This document shows, one piece after another, positions 37,902 to 46,354 of a stretch of 53,427 nucleotides of DNA (its first letter is position 1; each line of letters begins with the position of its first letter). The notes below the pieces were generated by a model. The model saw only the letters and a list, made by a program, of their open reading frames with translations, had not been told where the DNA came from and made no database searches. This DNA comes from an uncultured Bacilli bacterium. GTDB taxonomy: Bacteria > Bacillota_I > Bacilli_A > RF39 > UBA660. The position numbers were made by a program, and so were the translations under genes. The stretch covers positions 1 through 53,427 of the forward strand of contig CALVYA010000009.1 of NCBI GenBank assembly GCA_944371905.1, written 5' to 3'.

Positions 37902-39156
37902 AAAGGATAAAAAGTGGTATAGATTAGATAATGCAGGTAAAATTTTTCCCCCTACTTCTAATAGAAGAGATCCAAAGGTGTTTAGATTTGCTTGTGAACT
38001 ATATGAAGAAATTGATGAAAAAGTTTTGCAAGAAGCGTTAGATAAAACATTAGAAGAATATCCTTTATTTTTGTCTAGTCTAAAAAAAGGACTATTTTGG
38101 TATTACTTAGAATCTTCTAATATATATCCGAAAGTTACAAAAGAAGAGAATATTATTTGTGATAAAATGGATACAGAATTATTGTTTAGAGTTTCTTATT
38201 ATCGAAAAAGAATTAATTTAGAGGTATATCATGCTTTAACTGATGGGACTGGGACGCTTTATTTTTTACGTTCTTTAGTAGTCAATTATTTAATAATTAA
38301 ATATAAGATTAAAAAACCAATACTGGTGGATACTACTTCTGTTTACGAGAAGGAAATGGATAGTTTTGAGAAATATTATAAAAATTCTAAAAAGATCAAA
38401 ATACCTAGAAATAGTAGAGCATATAATTTAAGTGGGAATAAATATTCAGAAGATAGGCTTAAAGTCATTGAGGGAATAGTATCTACTAAAGAAGTAATAA
38501 AATTAGCTAAGAAATTTAATACAACAGTTACTGTATATTTATCAAGCGTTTTGATTAAGAGTATTGGATCTACTATGAGTATCAAAGATAAAAGAAGACC
38601 AGTTGTTGTTACTATACCGGTAAATTTACGAAAATATTTTAAATCGAATACTGCTAGAAATTTTTTTAATACTATTACTGTTAAATATAAATTTAATGAT
38701 AATAATGATAATTTAGAGGATATTATTAAAAATATTAGTGATCAATTTAAAAGTAATTTAACGAAAGAACAACTAGATTCTCAGATGAATTCGTTAGCTG
38801 TTTTGGAAAACGTATTTATCATTAGGCTTGTTCCGGTTTTTATTAAAGATCTAGTTTTAAAATATTTCCATGAAAGATCAAGAAAAGAACAAACGATTGC
38901 TTTATCAAATATAGGAATAGTAGAAATCCCAGAAGAATTACAATCCTATATAAAATTATTTGACGTTTTTGCTAGTACGGATAGTATGCAAATATGTATG
39001 TGTTCTTATTTAGATAATATGATGCTATCATTTACTTCCCATTTTACTAATACAGAAATTCAAAAAAACTTTTTTAAAGAACTAGTCAACAATAATATAG
39101 AAGTTACTATTAATACTAATATAGTGGAGGATAATAGTTATGAAGAGGTGCTATAA
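37894..39156 (+). CDS. AATase/condensation-domain-like acyltransferase
   Basis: This 420-residue protein has HALTDGTG near residues 110-117, the HxxxDG motif of alcohol acetyltransferases, chloramphenicol-acetyltransferase-fold enzymes and peptide-synthetase condensation domains. The first strand-helix (FACELYEEIDEKVLQEALDK) is also typical. Acyl acceptor and donor cannot be deduced. It overlaps the hydrolase upstream by 8 bases and the DUF6320 gene downstream by 17, so all three are translationally coupled. Confidence 0.82.
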   Translation: MTRKDKKWYRLDNAGKIFPPTSNRRDPKVFRFACELYEEIDEKVLQEALDKTLEEYPLFLSSLKKGLFWYYLESSNIYPKVTKEENIICDKMDTELLFRVSYYRKRINLEVYHALTDGTGTLYFLRSLVVNYLIIKYKIKKPILVDTTSVYEKEMDSFEKYYKNSKKIKIPRNSRAYNLSGNKYSEDRLKVIEGIVSTKEVIKLAKKFNTTVTVYLSSVLIKSIGSTMSIKDKRRPVVVTIPVNLRKYFKSNTARNFFNTITVKYKFNDNNDNLEDIIKNISDQFKSNLTKEQLDSQMNSLAVLENVFIIRLVPVFIKDLVLKYFHERSRKEQTIALSNIGIVEIPEELQSYIKLFDVFASTDSMQICMCSYLDNMMLSFTSHFTNTEIQKNFFKELVNNNIEVTINTNIVEDNSYEEVL

Positions 39157-39802
39157 ATGTAATGTTTTAATTAATTCTAATATTGCTAAATGTCCTTTAT
39201 GTAAAAGTAATATAGAAGATGACTATAAGGATGAAAGTGTTTTTCCAACGATTCCTAATATGTATGCTAAACATACTTTAATTTTAAAATTACTTCTTTT
39301 CATATCTATATTTGGTTCTATTGTTTGTTTAATTTTAAATTATATAATTAATGATAAAATAGGATGGTCTTGGTTCGTGGTTGCAGGTATTTTCTCTTTT
39401 TGGGTCACTTTCATAACTGGTATTAAAAGAAGACATCATTTTATGAGATTATTATTTGCAGAAGTTATATTAATTTTAATAGCATCTATATTATGGGACT
39501 ATTTTACAGGATGGCATTTTTGGAGTATTACTTATGTTTTACCGTTCTTGTGTATTTCGTATGTAACAATATTATTTTTCCTAAGAATTTTTCTTAAAAA
39601 CATTTTTAGAGATTATGTAATATATATTTATATTAATTCATTAATTGGGTTAGTGCCATTTTATTTTATTTTGCGAGATTTGTTAGCTGTTAGATGGCCT
39701 TCTATTATATGCGTTATATTTAGTATTTTTTCTATTTTAGCTTTAGCAATTTTTAATCATCGTCAAATGAAAAATGAATTAGAACGAAGACTACATATTT
39801 AG
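39140..39802 (+). CDS. Zinc-ribbon membrane protein, DUF6320-like
   Basis: This 220-residue protein begins with a four-cysteine ribbon (CYKC near residue 4, CPLC near 18), then about six hydrophobic helices from residue 48 to 208, ending in a charged NHRQMKNELERRL tail. This layout and the position after an esterase and an AATase-like gene fit DUF6320. The start is inside the preceding gene with TGGAGG nearby. It is probably the membrane partner or anchor of the two enzymes. Confidence 0.75.
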   Translation: MKRCYKCNVLINSNIAKCPLCKSNIEDDYKDESVFPTIPNMYAKHTLILKLLLFISIFGSIVCLILNYIINDKIGWSWFVVAGIFSFWVTFITGIKRRHHFMRLLFAEVILILIASILWDYFTGWHFWSITYVLPFLCISYVTILFFLRIFLKNIFRDYVIYIYINSLIGLVPFYFILRDLLAVRWPSIICVIFSIFSILALAIFNHRQMKNELERRLHI

Positions 39803-39827
39803 TTATTGGGTATTTATGAAATGGATA

Positions 39828-39856
39828 TTGATAATAGTACAATAATTTGATAAAAT
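39828..39856 (+). promoter_or_regulatory. Promoter of the DUF4234 gene
   Basis: TTGATA (39828-39833), a 17-base spacer and TAAAAT (39851-39856), preceded by TGA. Confidence 0.7.
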
Positions 39857-39884
39857 TTAAATATAGAGAAAGGGAGGAACTTAT

Positions 39885-40256
39885 ATGAGTCCAATTAAAG
39901 AAAGAAACATAGCGGTATGTGTAATTTTATCAATCGTTACTTGTGGGATTTATGGTATTGTTTGGTTTATTCTTATGACTGATGATATGAGATATGCAAG
40001 TGGGGATCAGACTTTATCTGGAGGAATGGCTTTTGTATTAACTTTAGTAACTTGTGGAATTTATGGAATTTATTGGGCATATAAAATGGGTAAAGCTAGT
40101 GCTATGGCAAAAGCTAATCGTGGTATGCCAGCCGAAGATAATTCCGTATTGTATTTAATTTTACAATTATTAGGTTTAGGTATAGTTAACTACTGCTTAA
40201 TTCAAAATGATTTAAATAAAATGAGTAATACAACACAAGTATCTACAGGAGTATAA
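39885..40256 (+). CDS. DUF4234 membrane protein
   Basis: This 123-residue protein has an internal repeat: VTCGIYGIVWFILM near residue 19 and VTCGIYGIYWAYKMG near 55, each part of a hydrophobic helix pair, followed by a third hydrophobic segment. The repeated TCGIYGI-W pattern is the DUF4234 signature. Function unknown. It has its own promoter, SD GGGAGG and a terminator. Confidence 0.85.
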   Translation: MSPIKERNIAVCVILSIVTCGIYGIVWFILMTDDMRYASGDQTLSGGMAFVLTLVTCGIYGIYWAYKMGKASAMAKANRGMPAEDNSVLYLILQLLGLGIVNYCLIQNDLNKMSNTTQVSTGV

Positions 40257-40280
40257 AAAAGAATTTATATTCTTTTTTAT
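40255..40280 (+). terminator. Terminator after the DUF4234 gene
   Basis: AAAAAGAAT and ATTCTTTTT arms around TTAT, followed by a T run. It ends only 5 bases before the next start codon. Confidence 0.7.
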
Positions 40281-40285
40281 TTATT

Positions 40286-40708
40286 ATGAAAAATAAAGAG
40301 TTTAAAAAAAGATTCGTTAAATTATTATTAGTTATTGCTATTCTTTTGATTTCGGTTTTCCTATATTATTTTTTGTTTCTTAATTATAACATTGTAATTC
40401 CTTGTTTCTTTCATAAAATTACAGGGTGGTATTGTCCTGGATGTGGTATAACTAGAATGATTTCTTCTCTTGCTCAATTTGATTTTTACCAGGCTTTTAG
40501 ATATAATCCATTATTATTTATCTCTTTACCTTTTATTTTTGCTTGTATTATAGATATCACAGTTAATTGGTTATTAAATAGAGATACTTGGTTTTTTTAT
40601 AGATTAAATAATAAATTTTGGTTAATTTTATTGGTAGTAGTATTAATGTATGGCGTAGTAAGAAATATTCCTTATTTTGATTATTTAATACCTACAGTGA
40701 TAAATTAA
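40286..40708 (+). CDS. DUF2752 membrane protein
   Basis: This 140-residue protein has GWYCPGCGITRMISSL near residue 48 followed by QAFRYNPLLF, the DUF2752 signature, and three to four hydrophobic helices. No SD precedes ATG 40286, which lies directly behind a terminator; an unusual leader or readthrough from the DUF4234 gene may be used. The next gene begins 19 bp downstream with a proper SD. Function unknown. Confidence 0.8.
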   Translation: MKNKEFKKRFVKLLLVIAILLISVFLYYFLFLNYNIVIPCFFHKITGWYCPGCGITRMISSLAQFDFYQAFRYNPLLFISLPFIFACIIDITVNWLLNRDTWFFYRLNNKFWLILLVVVLMYGVVRNIPYFDYLIPTVIN

Positions 40709-40726
40709 ATGATCATGGAGGATGTT

Positions 40727-41380
40727 ATGAATATTTATTTGTATTTTTTATTATTTTTAATTTATTCGTTTATTGGATGGTTAGTAGAAATAGTCAATGT
40801 ATCGTGGATTGAAAAAAGATTTGTGAATAGAGGTTTTTTATTAGGTCCATATTGTCCTATTTATGGAGTAGGTGGATTATTATGTTATTTGCTATTAAGA
40901 AAATATTTAAATGATCCCTTAGCTCTTTTTATGATGGCTATTTTAATTTTTTCTCTTCTTGAATATGTAACTAGTTATTTAATGGAAAAATTATTCAAAG
41001 CTAGATGGTGGGATTATAGTGATAAAAAATATAACATTAATGGTAGAATTTGTTTAGAGACTATGATTCCTTTTGGCCTTTTAGGTTGCTTTGCTATGTA
41101 TATTTTAAATCCTTTGCTTATTAATATGCTGAAGCATGTTCCTAATACTTTTGGTATGGTTTTATCTAGTATTTTGTTTGTAGGATTTGTTGCTGATGTT
41201 TGTATTTCTTTTAAAGTTATAATTAATTTTAAAAATTTGGCTTTTTCGATTAGAAAAGATAGTACAGAGGAAATTACTAAGAGAGTAAGAGAAGTGTTAT
41301 CTAAAAAATCAGTTTTAAGTAGGCGTTTAATTAATGCTTTTTCTAATTTGAAAATAATAAAAAACGCTAAGAAAAAGTAA
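40727..41380 (+). CDS. Putative ABC-transporter type IV (CmpB-like) membrane protein
   Basis: This 217-residue protein has about five helices. It begins YSFIGWLVEIV, contains RGFLLGPYCPIYGVGG and NGRICLETMIPFGLLG, all hallmarks of the PF06541-type membrane proteins labelled putative ABC-transporter type IV. Its role is not known. ATG 40727 is used with GGAGG 5 bases upstream rather than 40709, which would precede the SD. Confidence 0.85.
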   Translation: MNIYLYFLLFLIYSFIGWLVEIVNVSWIEKRFVNRGFLLGPYCPIYGVGGLLCYLLLRKYLNDPLALFMMAILIFSLLEYVTSYLMEKLFKARWWDYSDKKYNINGRICLETMIPFGLLGCFAMYILNPLLINMLKHVPNTFGMVLSSILFVGFVADVCISFKVIINFKNLAFSIRKDSTEEITKRVREVLSKKSVLSRRLINAFSNLKIIKNAKKK

Positions 41381-41393
41381 TGAGGGAGTTAAA

Positions 41394-42071
41394 ATGAATA
41401 AAAAAGATAAATTAGATATTATTTATGAAGATAAAGACTTAATTGTAATAAATAAACCATGTGGACTTTTAACAGTTTCTACTGATAAAGAAAAAGAAAA
41501 TACGTTATTTCACAAAGTATATATGTATTTAAAAAGAAAAAATAAAAGCAATAAAATATTTATCGTACATCGTTTAGATAGAGATACTTCAGGAATAGTA
41601 CTTTTTGCTAAAGATGAAAAATTAAAATTCTTACTTCAAAATAATTGGGATAAAATAGTAAAAAATAGAAATTATATTGCTGTAGTTCATGGTAAGGTAG
41701 AAAAAGAAAGCGATATTATTATTTCTTGGCTTAAAGAAACCAAAACTCTTCTTACTTATTCTAGTGTCAATGAAAAAGAGGGGAAAAAAGCCATTACTAG
41801 CTACCGCCTGATATGTAAAAATAATAAGTATTCTTTTCTTGATATTTCATTGAAGACAGGTAGAAAGAATCAAATTAGAGTACATATGAAAGATATACAT
41901 CATCCTATTCTTGGAGATAAGAAGTATGGAAAAAAAGACGGATTTCACCACATGTATTTACATGCCTATAAATTATCATTAATTCATCCAATAACAGGGA
42001 ATTTATTAGAGTTTGAAACTGATATTCCAAATTATTTTACTAAATTATTAAAAGATGAATTTAATGAATAA
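41394..42071 (+). CDS. RluA-family pseudouridine synthase
   Basis: This 225-residue RNA-modifying enzyme has the catalytic HRLDRDTSGIVLFAK (Asp near residue 61), the N-terminal EDKDLIVINKPCGLL and the C-terminal LKTGRKNQIRVHM. No S4 domain is present, as in the shorter RluA/RluC relatives, so it could act on 23S rRNA or tRNA. GAGGGAG lies before ATG, 13 bp after the preceding stop, so it is probably co-transcribed with the upstream membrane genes. Confidence 0.9.
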   Translation: MNKKDKLDIIYEDKDLIVINKPCGLLTVSTDKEKENTLFHKVYMYLKRKNKSNKIFIVHRLDRDTSGIVLFAKDEKLKFLLQNNWDKIVKNRNYIAVVHGKVEKESDIIISWLKETKTLLTYSSVNEKEGKKAITSYRLICKNNKYSFLDISLKTGRKNQIRVHMKDIHHPILGDKKYGKKDGFHHMYLHAYKLSLIHPITGNLLEFETDIPNYFTKLLKDEFNE

Positions 42072-42118
42072 TTTTACTTATTAGGTTACATAATAGAAAT
42101 GTGAAAGTTTTATGAAAA

Positions 42119-42145
42119 TTAGCAAACTGTGTTGACAAGTGCTAA
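42119..42145. promoter_or_regulatory. CIRCE-like operator of hsp20
   Basis: TTAGCAAAC, nine bases, AAGTGCTAA. It differs from CIRCE at three positions but shares TTGACAAGTGCTAA with the clpB operator in the same position relative to the promoter, so HrcA control is likely, perhaps weaker. Confidence 0.75.
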
Positions 42146-42160
42146 TTATAGTGGTATAAC
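42132..42160 (+). promoter_or_regulatory. hsp20 promoter
   Basis: TTGACA (42132-42137), a 17-base spacer and TATAAC (42155-42160) with TGG extension. The -35 lies inside the CIRCE-like site. Transcription should start near 42167. Confidence 0.85.
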
Positions 42161-42184
42161 GTAATTATGAAAGGAAGGGTGGAT

Positions 42185-42577
42185 ATGAATATAATCCCAA
42201 GAAGATATTATTTAGATGATTTTTTTGATAGTTTCTTAGCTTCAACTGATGAAAAGAATGCTATGAAATGTGACATTTATGAAAAAGGTGGCGATTATCA
42301 TATCGAAATGGATATTCCTGGATTTGATAAAAAGGATATTAGTATCGAAACTGATAATGGATACTTGACAATAACAGCAGAGAAGAAAGATGAAGTAAAT
42401 GAAGAAGAGAAAAATTATATAAGACGTGAAAGAAACTATGGTAAATATCAGAGATCTTTCTATCTAGGTGATCTTGAATCAGATAATATTAAAGCTGAAT
42501 TTAAGGATGGTATGTTAAAACTTACTGTACCTAAAAAAGAAGTTGTTGAAACTAAAAAAACTATTGAAATCGAATAA
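42185..42577 (+). CDS. Small heat-shock protein, Hsp20/alpha-crystallin family
   Basis: This 130-residue holdase chaperone has the alpha-crystallin beta-sandwich from about residue 30 (CDIYEKGGDYHIEMDIPGF) to the conserved FKDGMLKLTVPK near 113-122. ATG 42185 is chosen because transcription should begin near 42167, which is the position of the longer in-frame ATG, and AAGGAAGGGTGG lies between. It stands alone with its own promoter, CIRCE-like operator and terminator. Confidence 0.92.
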   Translation: MNIIPRRYYLDDFFDSFLASTDEKNAMKCDIYEKGGDYHIEMDIPGFDKKDISIETDNGYLTITAEKKDEVNEEEKNYIRRERNYGKYQRSFYLGDLESDNIKAEFKDGMLKLTVPKKEVVETKKTIEIE

Positions 42578-42584
42578 TAAACTA

Positions 42585-42606
42585 AAGGAGCATATATGCT
42601 CTTTTT
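42585..42606 (+). terminator. Terminator after hsp20
   Basis: GAGCATA and TATGCTC form a tight stem flanked by A and T runs (AAAG and CTTTTTC). Confidence 0.8.
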
Positions 42607-42610
42607 CTTT

Positions 42611-43059
42611 TACAAAATAAAAATGTTCGACAAATTTTGTATATAAACATAATGTTAATAAGTAGTAAAGAAAACATGCTTTTTGACATTGTGCTTTTTT
42701 TATGTATTTTTAATAAAGAAACTAGAAAAATCAAGGTTATTTATATAGATAAAAAAACAAAAAAATTCAAAAAATGAAAATATTTAAAAATTAAAAAAGT
42801 GTATTTTTGCCGCAAAAAAATAATTTTAAAATATTATAAAAAATAATTTACTATTATAGATTTTGCTTGAAATATCAAGGAATAAGTGGATTTTTGATGT
42901 TGGATTTATTTAAAAAGAAATAAAAATAAAATAAGCAAAAAATAACAAAATTGGAAAGTGTAAAGTTTTAAAAAATTAATTTTTTGAATAAAAAGCTTAT
43001 ATTATAAGGGAAAAATTAAAATATAGAACAAATGTACATAAAAATTATTTAAAAAACAG
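42611..43059. other. Long AT-rich leader/intergenic region before nrdD
   Basis: About 450 bases without a credible gene, with many A and T homopolymer runs. Isolated features are ACATTGTGC near 42686 and GCCGC near 42810. No convincing NrdR-box pair, riboswitch or conserved hairpin was found. Runs of A suggest bent DNA. Confidence 0.5.
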
Positions 43060-43087
43060 TTGACTTTAAGTATAGTTGTATTAAAAT
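43060..43087 (+). promoter_or_regulatory. Promoter of the nrdD operon
   Basis: TTGACT (43060-43065), a 16-base spacer and TAAAAT (43082-43087), about 30 bases before the start codon. Confidence 0.6.
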
Positions 43088-43123
43088 TTAATTATAGAGA
43101 GAGGAAATATTGGAGGTAGTAAA

Positions 43124-45442
43124 ATGGTAGGAACTGATGAATTATTAGAAAACTTAAAAGTCGTAAAAAGAAATGGTAAAAAAGTGGAATTTAACGGTGC
43201 TAAAATAGCTATTGCTATAAAAAAAGGCTTTGATAATTTAGAACGAGTGGAATATGCCGAATTAAATGAAGGTAACAATTATACTGAAAAAGATATTCAG
43301 AAAGTGTATCAAGCAGTAATCAAAAGAATTGAAAAAGATTATAAAAACGAAGAAAAGATAAAAATTGAAGATATTCAAGATATAATAGAAGCTGAACTGC
43401 AGAAACAAGGTTATATAGATGTATATAAATCCTTTTCTGATTATCGTGAACGCAGAAATCAATCTCGCGAAATGTTTTTTGACGATAAGAAAAAACATAA
43501 GTTCTTAAAAACTTTAGAAGGATTAGGACTTAAATCTGCTCATGAGGACGATACAAAAAGAGAAAATGCAAATGTCGATGGCGATACCGCTATGGGAACT
43601 ATGTTGCAATATGGTTCTACAGTATCTAAAGAATTTGCTAAGGCTTATTTAATGAAGAAAAAATATGCAGATGCTCATGATGATGGTGATATTCATATTC
43701 ATGATATGGACTTTTTACCAATGGGTACTACGACATGTATGCAAATAGATTTGGACAAATTATTTAAAAATGGTTTTTCAACGGGTCATGGTCATTTAAG
43801 AGAACCAAATGATATTATGAGTTATTCAGCTCTTGCTGCTATTGCTATTCAATCTAATCAAAATGATCAACATGGTGGACAAAGCATTCCAGCTTTTGAT
43901 TATTATTTAGCACCTGGTGTGTTAAAAACATTTAAAAAACAATTTAAGCAAACATTAGCTGATTTATTAGATTATAGTGAATTTGGTTTATTTATTAATT
44001 TTAATACAGTGGTAAAAGAAATTGATAAATTAGAAAGTATAGAGATAGATTTAAGTATATTTGACAGATTCATAAAAGGTTCACAAGAGTTAAAAAGATT
44101 ATTTGAATTATCTTATAATAAAGCTTTGAAGAAAACAGATCGTATTACTTATCAAGCAATGGAAGCTTTTGTTCACAATTTAAATACTATGCATTCAAGA
44201 GCAGGTGCTCAAGTACCTTTTTCGTCAATAAATTTTGGTACTGATACTTCTCGTGAAGGTAGAATGGTTACTGAAAATTATCTAAAAGCAGTAGATGCAG
44301 GATTAGGGCATAGTGAAACTCCAATTTTCCCTATTTCCATATTTAAAGTAAAAGAAGGAGTAAACTTTAATCCGGGAGATCCTAACTATGATTTATTTCA
44401 GTTATCATGTAAGGTGTCTGCTAAAAGATTATTTCCAAACTTCTCTTTTATAGATGCTCCATTTAATTTGGAATATTATAAAGAAGGGGATTATACAACA
44501 GAAGTTGGTTATATGGGATGTAGGACTAGAGTTTTAGGAAATCATGTAGATCCTGATAGATCTATCACTCCAGGAAGAGGTAATTTATCATTTACTTCTA
44601 TTAACTTACCTAGGTTAGGTATTAAACATGGAATTGTATCAGGAAGAGAAAAAGCAGATTTAGATGGATTCTTCGAGGAATTGGGTGATTTGATAGAGCT
44701 TGTTAAAGATCAATTATTGGAACGCTTTGAAATTCAATGTAATAGACATGTTTACAATTTTCCATTCTTATTAGGACAAGGTGTATGGTTGGATTCTGAA
44801 AAACTAAAACCAGGGGATAGACTAAGAAGAGTATTAAAACATGGAACTCTTAGTATTGGATTTATTGGGTTAGCGGAATGCTTGAAAGCTTTGATAGGTA
44901 AACATCATGGTGAAAGTGAAGAGGCTCAAGAATTAGGATTAAAAATTATTGGTTTTATTAGAAATAAATGTGATGAGTATAGTGATAAATATAATTTGAA
45001 TTTTACATGTTTAGCAACTCCGGCGGAAGGATTATCAGGAAGATTTACTAATATAGATAAAGCAATATATGGAAAAATAAAAGGAGTAACGGATAGAGAG
45101 TATTATACAAATTCGTTCCATATTCCAGTTTATTATAATATAACTATTGCTGATAAAATTCATAAAGAAGCACCATATCATGCATTAACTAATGCAGGAC
45201 ATATTTCTTATATAGAATTAGATGGCGATCCTACAGAGAATTTAGATGCATTTGAAAGTATTATTAGAATAATGAAAAAAGAAGGGATCGGTTATGGAGC
45301 GATTAACCATCCTGTAGATAGAGATCCAGTTTGTGGATATGTAGGTATTATTCATGATGTATGTCCAAAATGTGGACGCCGTGAAGGTGAATCAGTAAGT
45401 ATGGAAAAGATCACAAGTCTAAATTGTGATTGTAATAGATAG
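43124..45442 (+). CDS. nrdD: Anaerobic ribonucleotide reductase, catalytic part without glycyl-radical domain
   Basis: This 772-residue class III ribonucleoside-triphosphate reductase makes dNTPs without oxygen. It has an N-terminal ATP-cone (KVVKRNGKKVEFNGAKIAIA), TTCMQIDLDKLF, HGGQSIPAFDY, NTMHSRAGAQVPFSSINFG, GCRTRV with the active-site Cys, and RGNLSFTSINLPR. The C-terminus reaches the Zn-site CPKCG and NCDC and then stops at TAG, just before the place where NrdD normally continues into its glycyl-radical RRxTGYL loop. That loop is in the next ORF, in the same frame 15 bases downstream. SD GGAGG precedes ATG 43124. The holoenzyme must combine both polypeptides or use TAG readthrough. Confidence 0.95.
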   Translation: MVGTDELLENLKVVKRNGKKVEFNGAKIAIAIKKGFDNLERVEYAELNEGNNYTEKDIQKVYQAVIKRIEKDYKNEEKIKIEDIQDIIEAELQKQGYIDVYKSFSDYRERRNQSREMFFDDKKKHKFLKTLEGLGLKSAHEDDTKRENANVDGDTAMGTMLQYGSTVSKEFAKAYLMKKKYADAHDDGDIHIHDMDFLPMGTTTCMQIDLDKLFKNGFSTGHGHLREPNDIMSYSALAAIAIQSNQNDQHGGQSIPAFDYYLAPGVLKTFKKQFKQTLADLLDYSEFGLFINFNTVVKEIDKLESIEIDLSIFDRFIKGSQELKRLFELSYNKALKKTDRITYQAMEAFVHNLNTMHSRAGAQVPFSSINFGTDTSREGRMVTENYLKAVDAGLGHSETPIFPISIFKVKEGVNFNPGDPNYDLFQLSCKVSAKRLFPNFSFIDAPFNLEYYKEGDYTTEVGYMGCRTRVLGNHVDPDRSITPGRGNLSFTSINLPRLGIKHGIVSGREKADLDGFFEELGDLIELVKDQLLERFEIQCNRHVYNFPFLLGQGVWLDSEKLKPGDRLRRVLKHGTLSIGFIGLAECLKALIGKHHGESEEAQELGLKIIGFIRNKCDEYSDKYNLNFTCLATPAEGLSGRFTNIDKAIYGKIKGVTDREYYTNSFHIPVYYNITIADKIHKEAPYHALTNAGHISYIELDGDPTENLDAFESIIRIMKKEGIGYGAINHPVDRDPVCGYVGIIHDVCPKCGRREGESVSMEKITSLNCDCNR

Positions 45443-45457
45443 AAGGGAGAGGAAAAA

Positions 45458-45643
45458 ATGGAAAGAGTAGAATTAAAGAAAGAGAATGGAAAACAAGTAG
45501 GAGAAGGTGTAGGATTCGAAAGAATTCGTAGAATTACGGGGTATCTTGTTGGTACAGTAGACAGATTTAATAATGGTAAACGCGCTGAAGAACATGATCG
45601 TGTAAAACACGATGCTACTGGTATCTGTTCTTGCACTAAATAA
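45458..45643 (+). CDS. Detached glycyl-radical domain of NrdD
   Basis: This 61-residue protein contains FERIRRITGYLVGT followed by DRFNNGKRAEEHDRVKH, the C-terminal glycyl-radical loop of NrdD; Gly28 is the predicted radical site. It is in the same frame as nrdD, separated by TAG (45440-45442) and four codons, and has its own SD (GGGAGAGG, 45445-45452) 5 bases from ATG. This favours a separate subunit, comparable in idea to GrcA/YfiD, over a sequencing error. The extra C-terminal ICSC may complete the zinc site. nrdG begins one base after its stop, so the three genes are tightly coupled. Confidence 0.88.
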   Translation: MERVELKKENGKQVGEGVGFERIRRITGYLVGTVDRFNNGKRAEEHDRVKHDATGICSCTK

Positions 45644-45644
45644 A

Positions 45645-46199
45645 ATGCAAGTAAGATTGGCTGGCAATGTTCAACCCGACAGTATTGTTGATGGTGAGGG
45701 AATAAGAGTAGTAGTATGGATGCAAGGGTGTTCCCATAACTGCCAAGGCTGTCACAATCCTAATACACATTCCTTTGATGGAGGGTTTCTTTCAGATACA
45801 GAGGAAGTAAAGAAAGAAATTTCTAAATTGAAATCTATAACTGGTGTGACCTTGTCTGGAGGGGATCCTATGTTTCAAATAGAAGCCTCTTTAGATATTG
45901 CAAAATTTGCTCATCAAATAGGATTAAATGTTTGGTGCTATACTGGATATACTTTTGAACAACTATTAGCTATTGCTAGAATCAATTCTAAAATGTTAGA
46001 ATTATTAAAAGAACTAGATGTAGTAGTAGATGGTAAATTTATTTTAGAAGAAAAAAGTGCGGATGTTAAATTTAGAGGTTCTAAAAATCAAAGAATTATT
46101 GATGTACCAAAGAGTTTAAAAGAAAATAAAGCAATAAATGTAGAAAAATATGATATTAAGGAAAGTGGTTTTGTAAAGGAGGAACCTTTATATATATAA
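45645..46199 (+). CDS. nrdG: Anaerobic ribonucleotide reductase activase (radical SAM)
   Basis: This 184-residue enzyme uses a [4Fe-4S] cluster and SAM to make the glycyl radical. CSHNCQGC gives the CxxxCxxC cluster (Cys29, 33, 36); DGEGIR and LSGGDPMFQ (SAM-binding GGDP) follow. ATG 45645 begins MQVRLAGN like other NrdG proteins; the longer frame to 45612 would overlap the glycyl-radical ORF. No SD is visible and only one base separates it from the upstream stop, so translation is probably by coupling. Confidence 0.94.
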   Translation: MQVRLAGNVQPDSIVDGEGIRVVVWMQGCSHNCQGCHNPNTHSFDGGFLSDTEEVKKEISKLKSITGVTLSGGDPMFQIEASLDIAKFAHQIGLNVWCYTGYTFEQLLAIARINSKMLELLKELDVVVDGKFILEEKSADVKFRGSKNQRIIDVPKSLKENKAINVEKYDIKESGFVKEEPLYI

Positions 46200-46354
46200 C
46201 TACTTTTCTTTTTTTGACAATTTTTTTAAGAATATTTTTATAAATAGATTATTAAAAATGTTGTTATTAAACAGAAAATATTATGAATGATAATCTAGGT
46301 TTACTTTAGATGTTAATTATGATACGATCTAACTATAGTCGGGAGGGACTTAAT

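Noticed and set aside
42611-43059. Possible riboswitch or small RNA in the 450-base gap before nrdD
   Set aside because: The sequence is mostly A/T runs with no stable conserved helix; I see no recognisable element.
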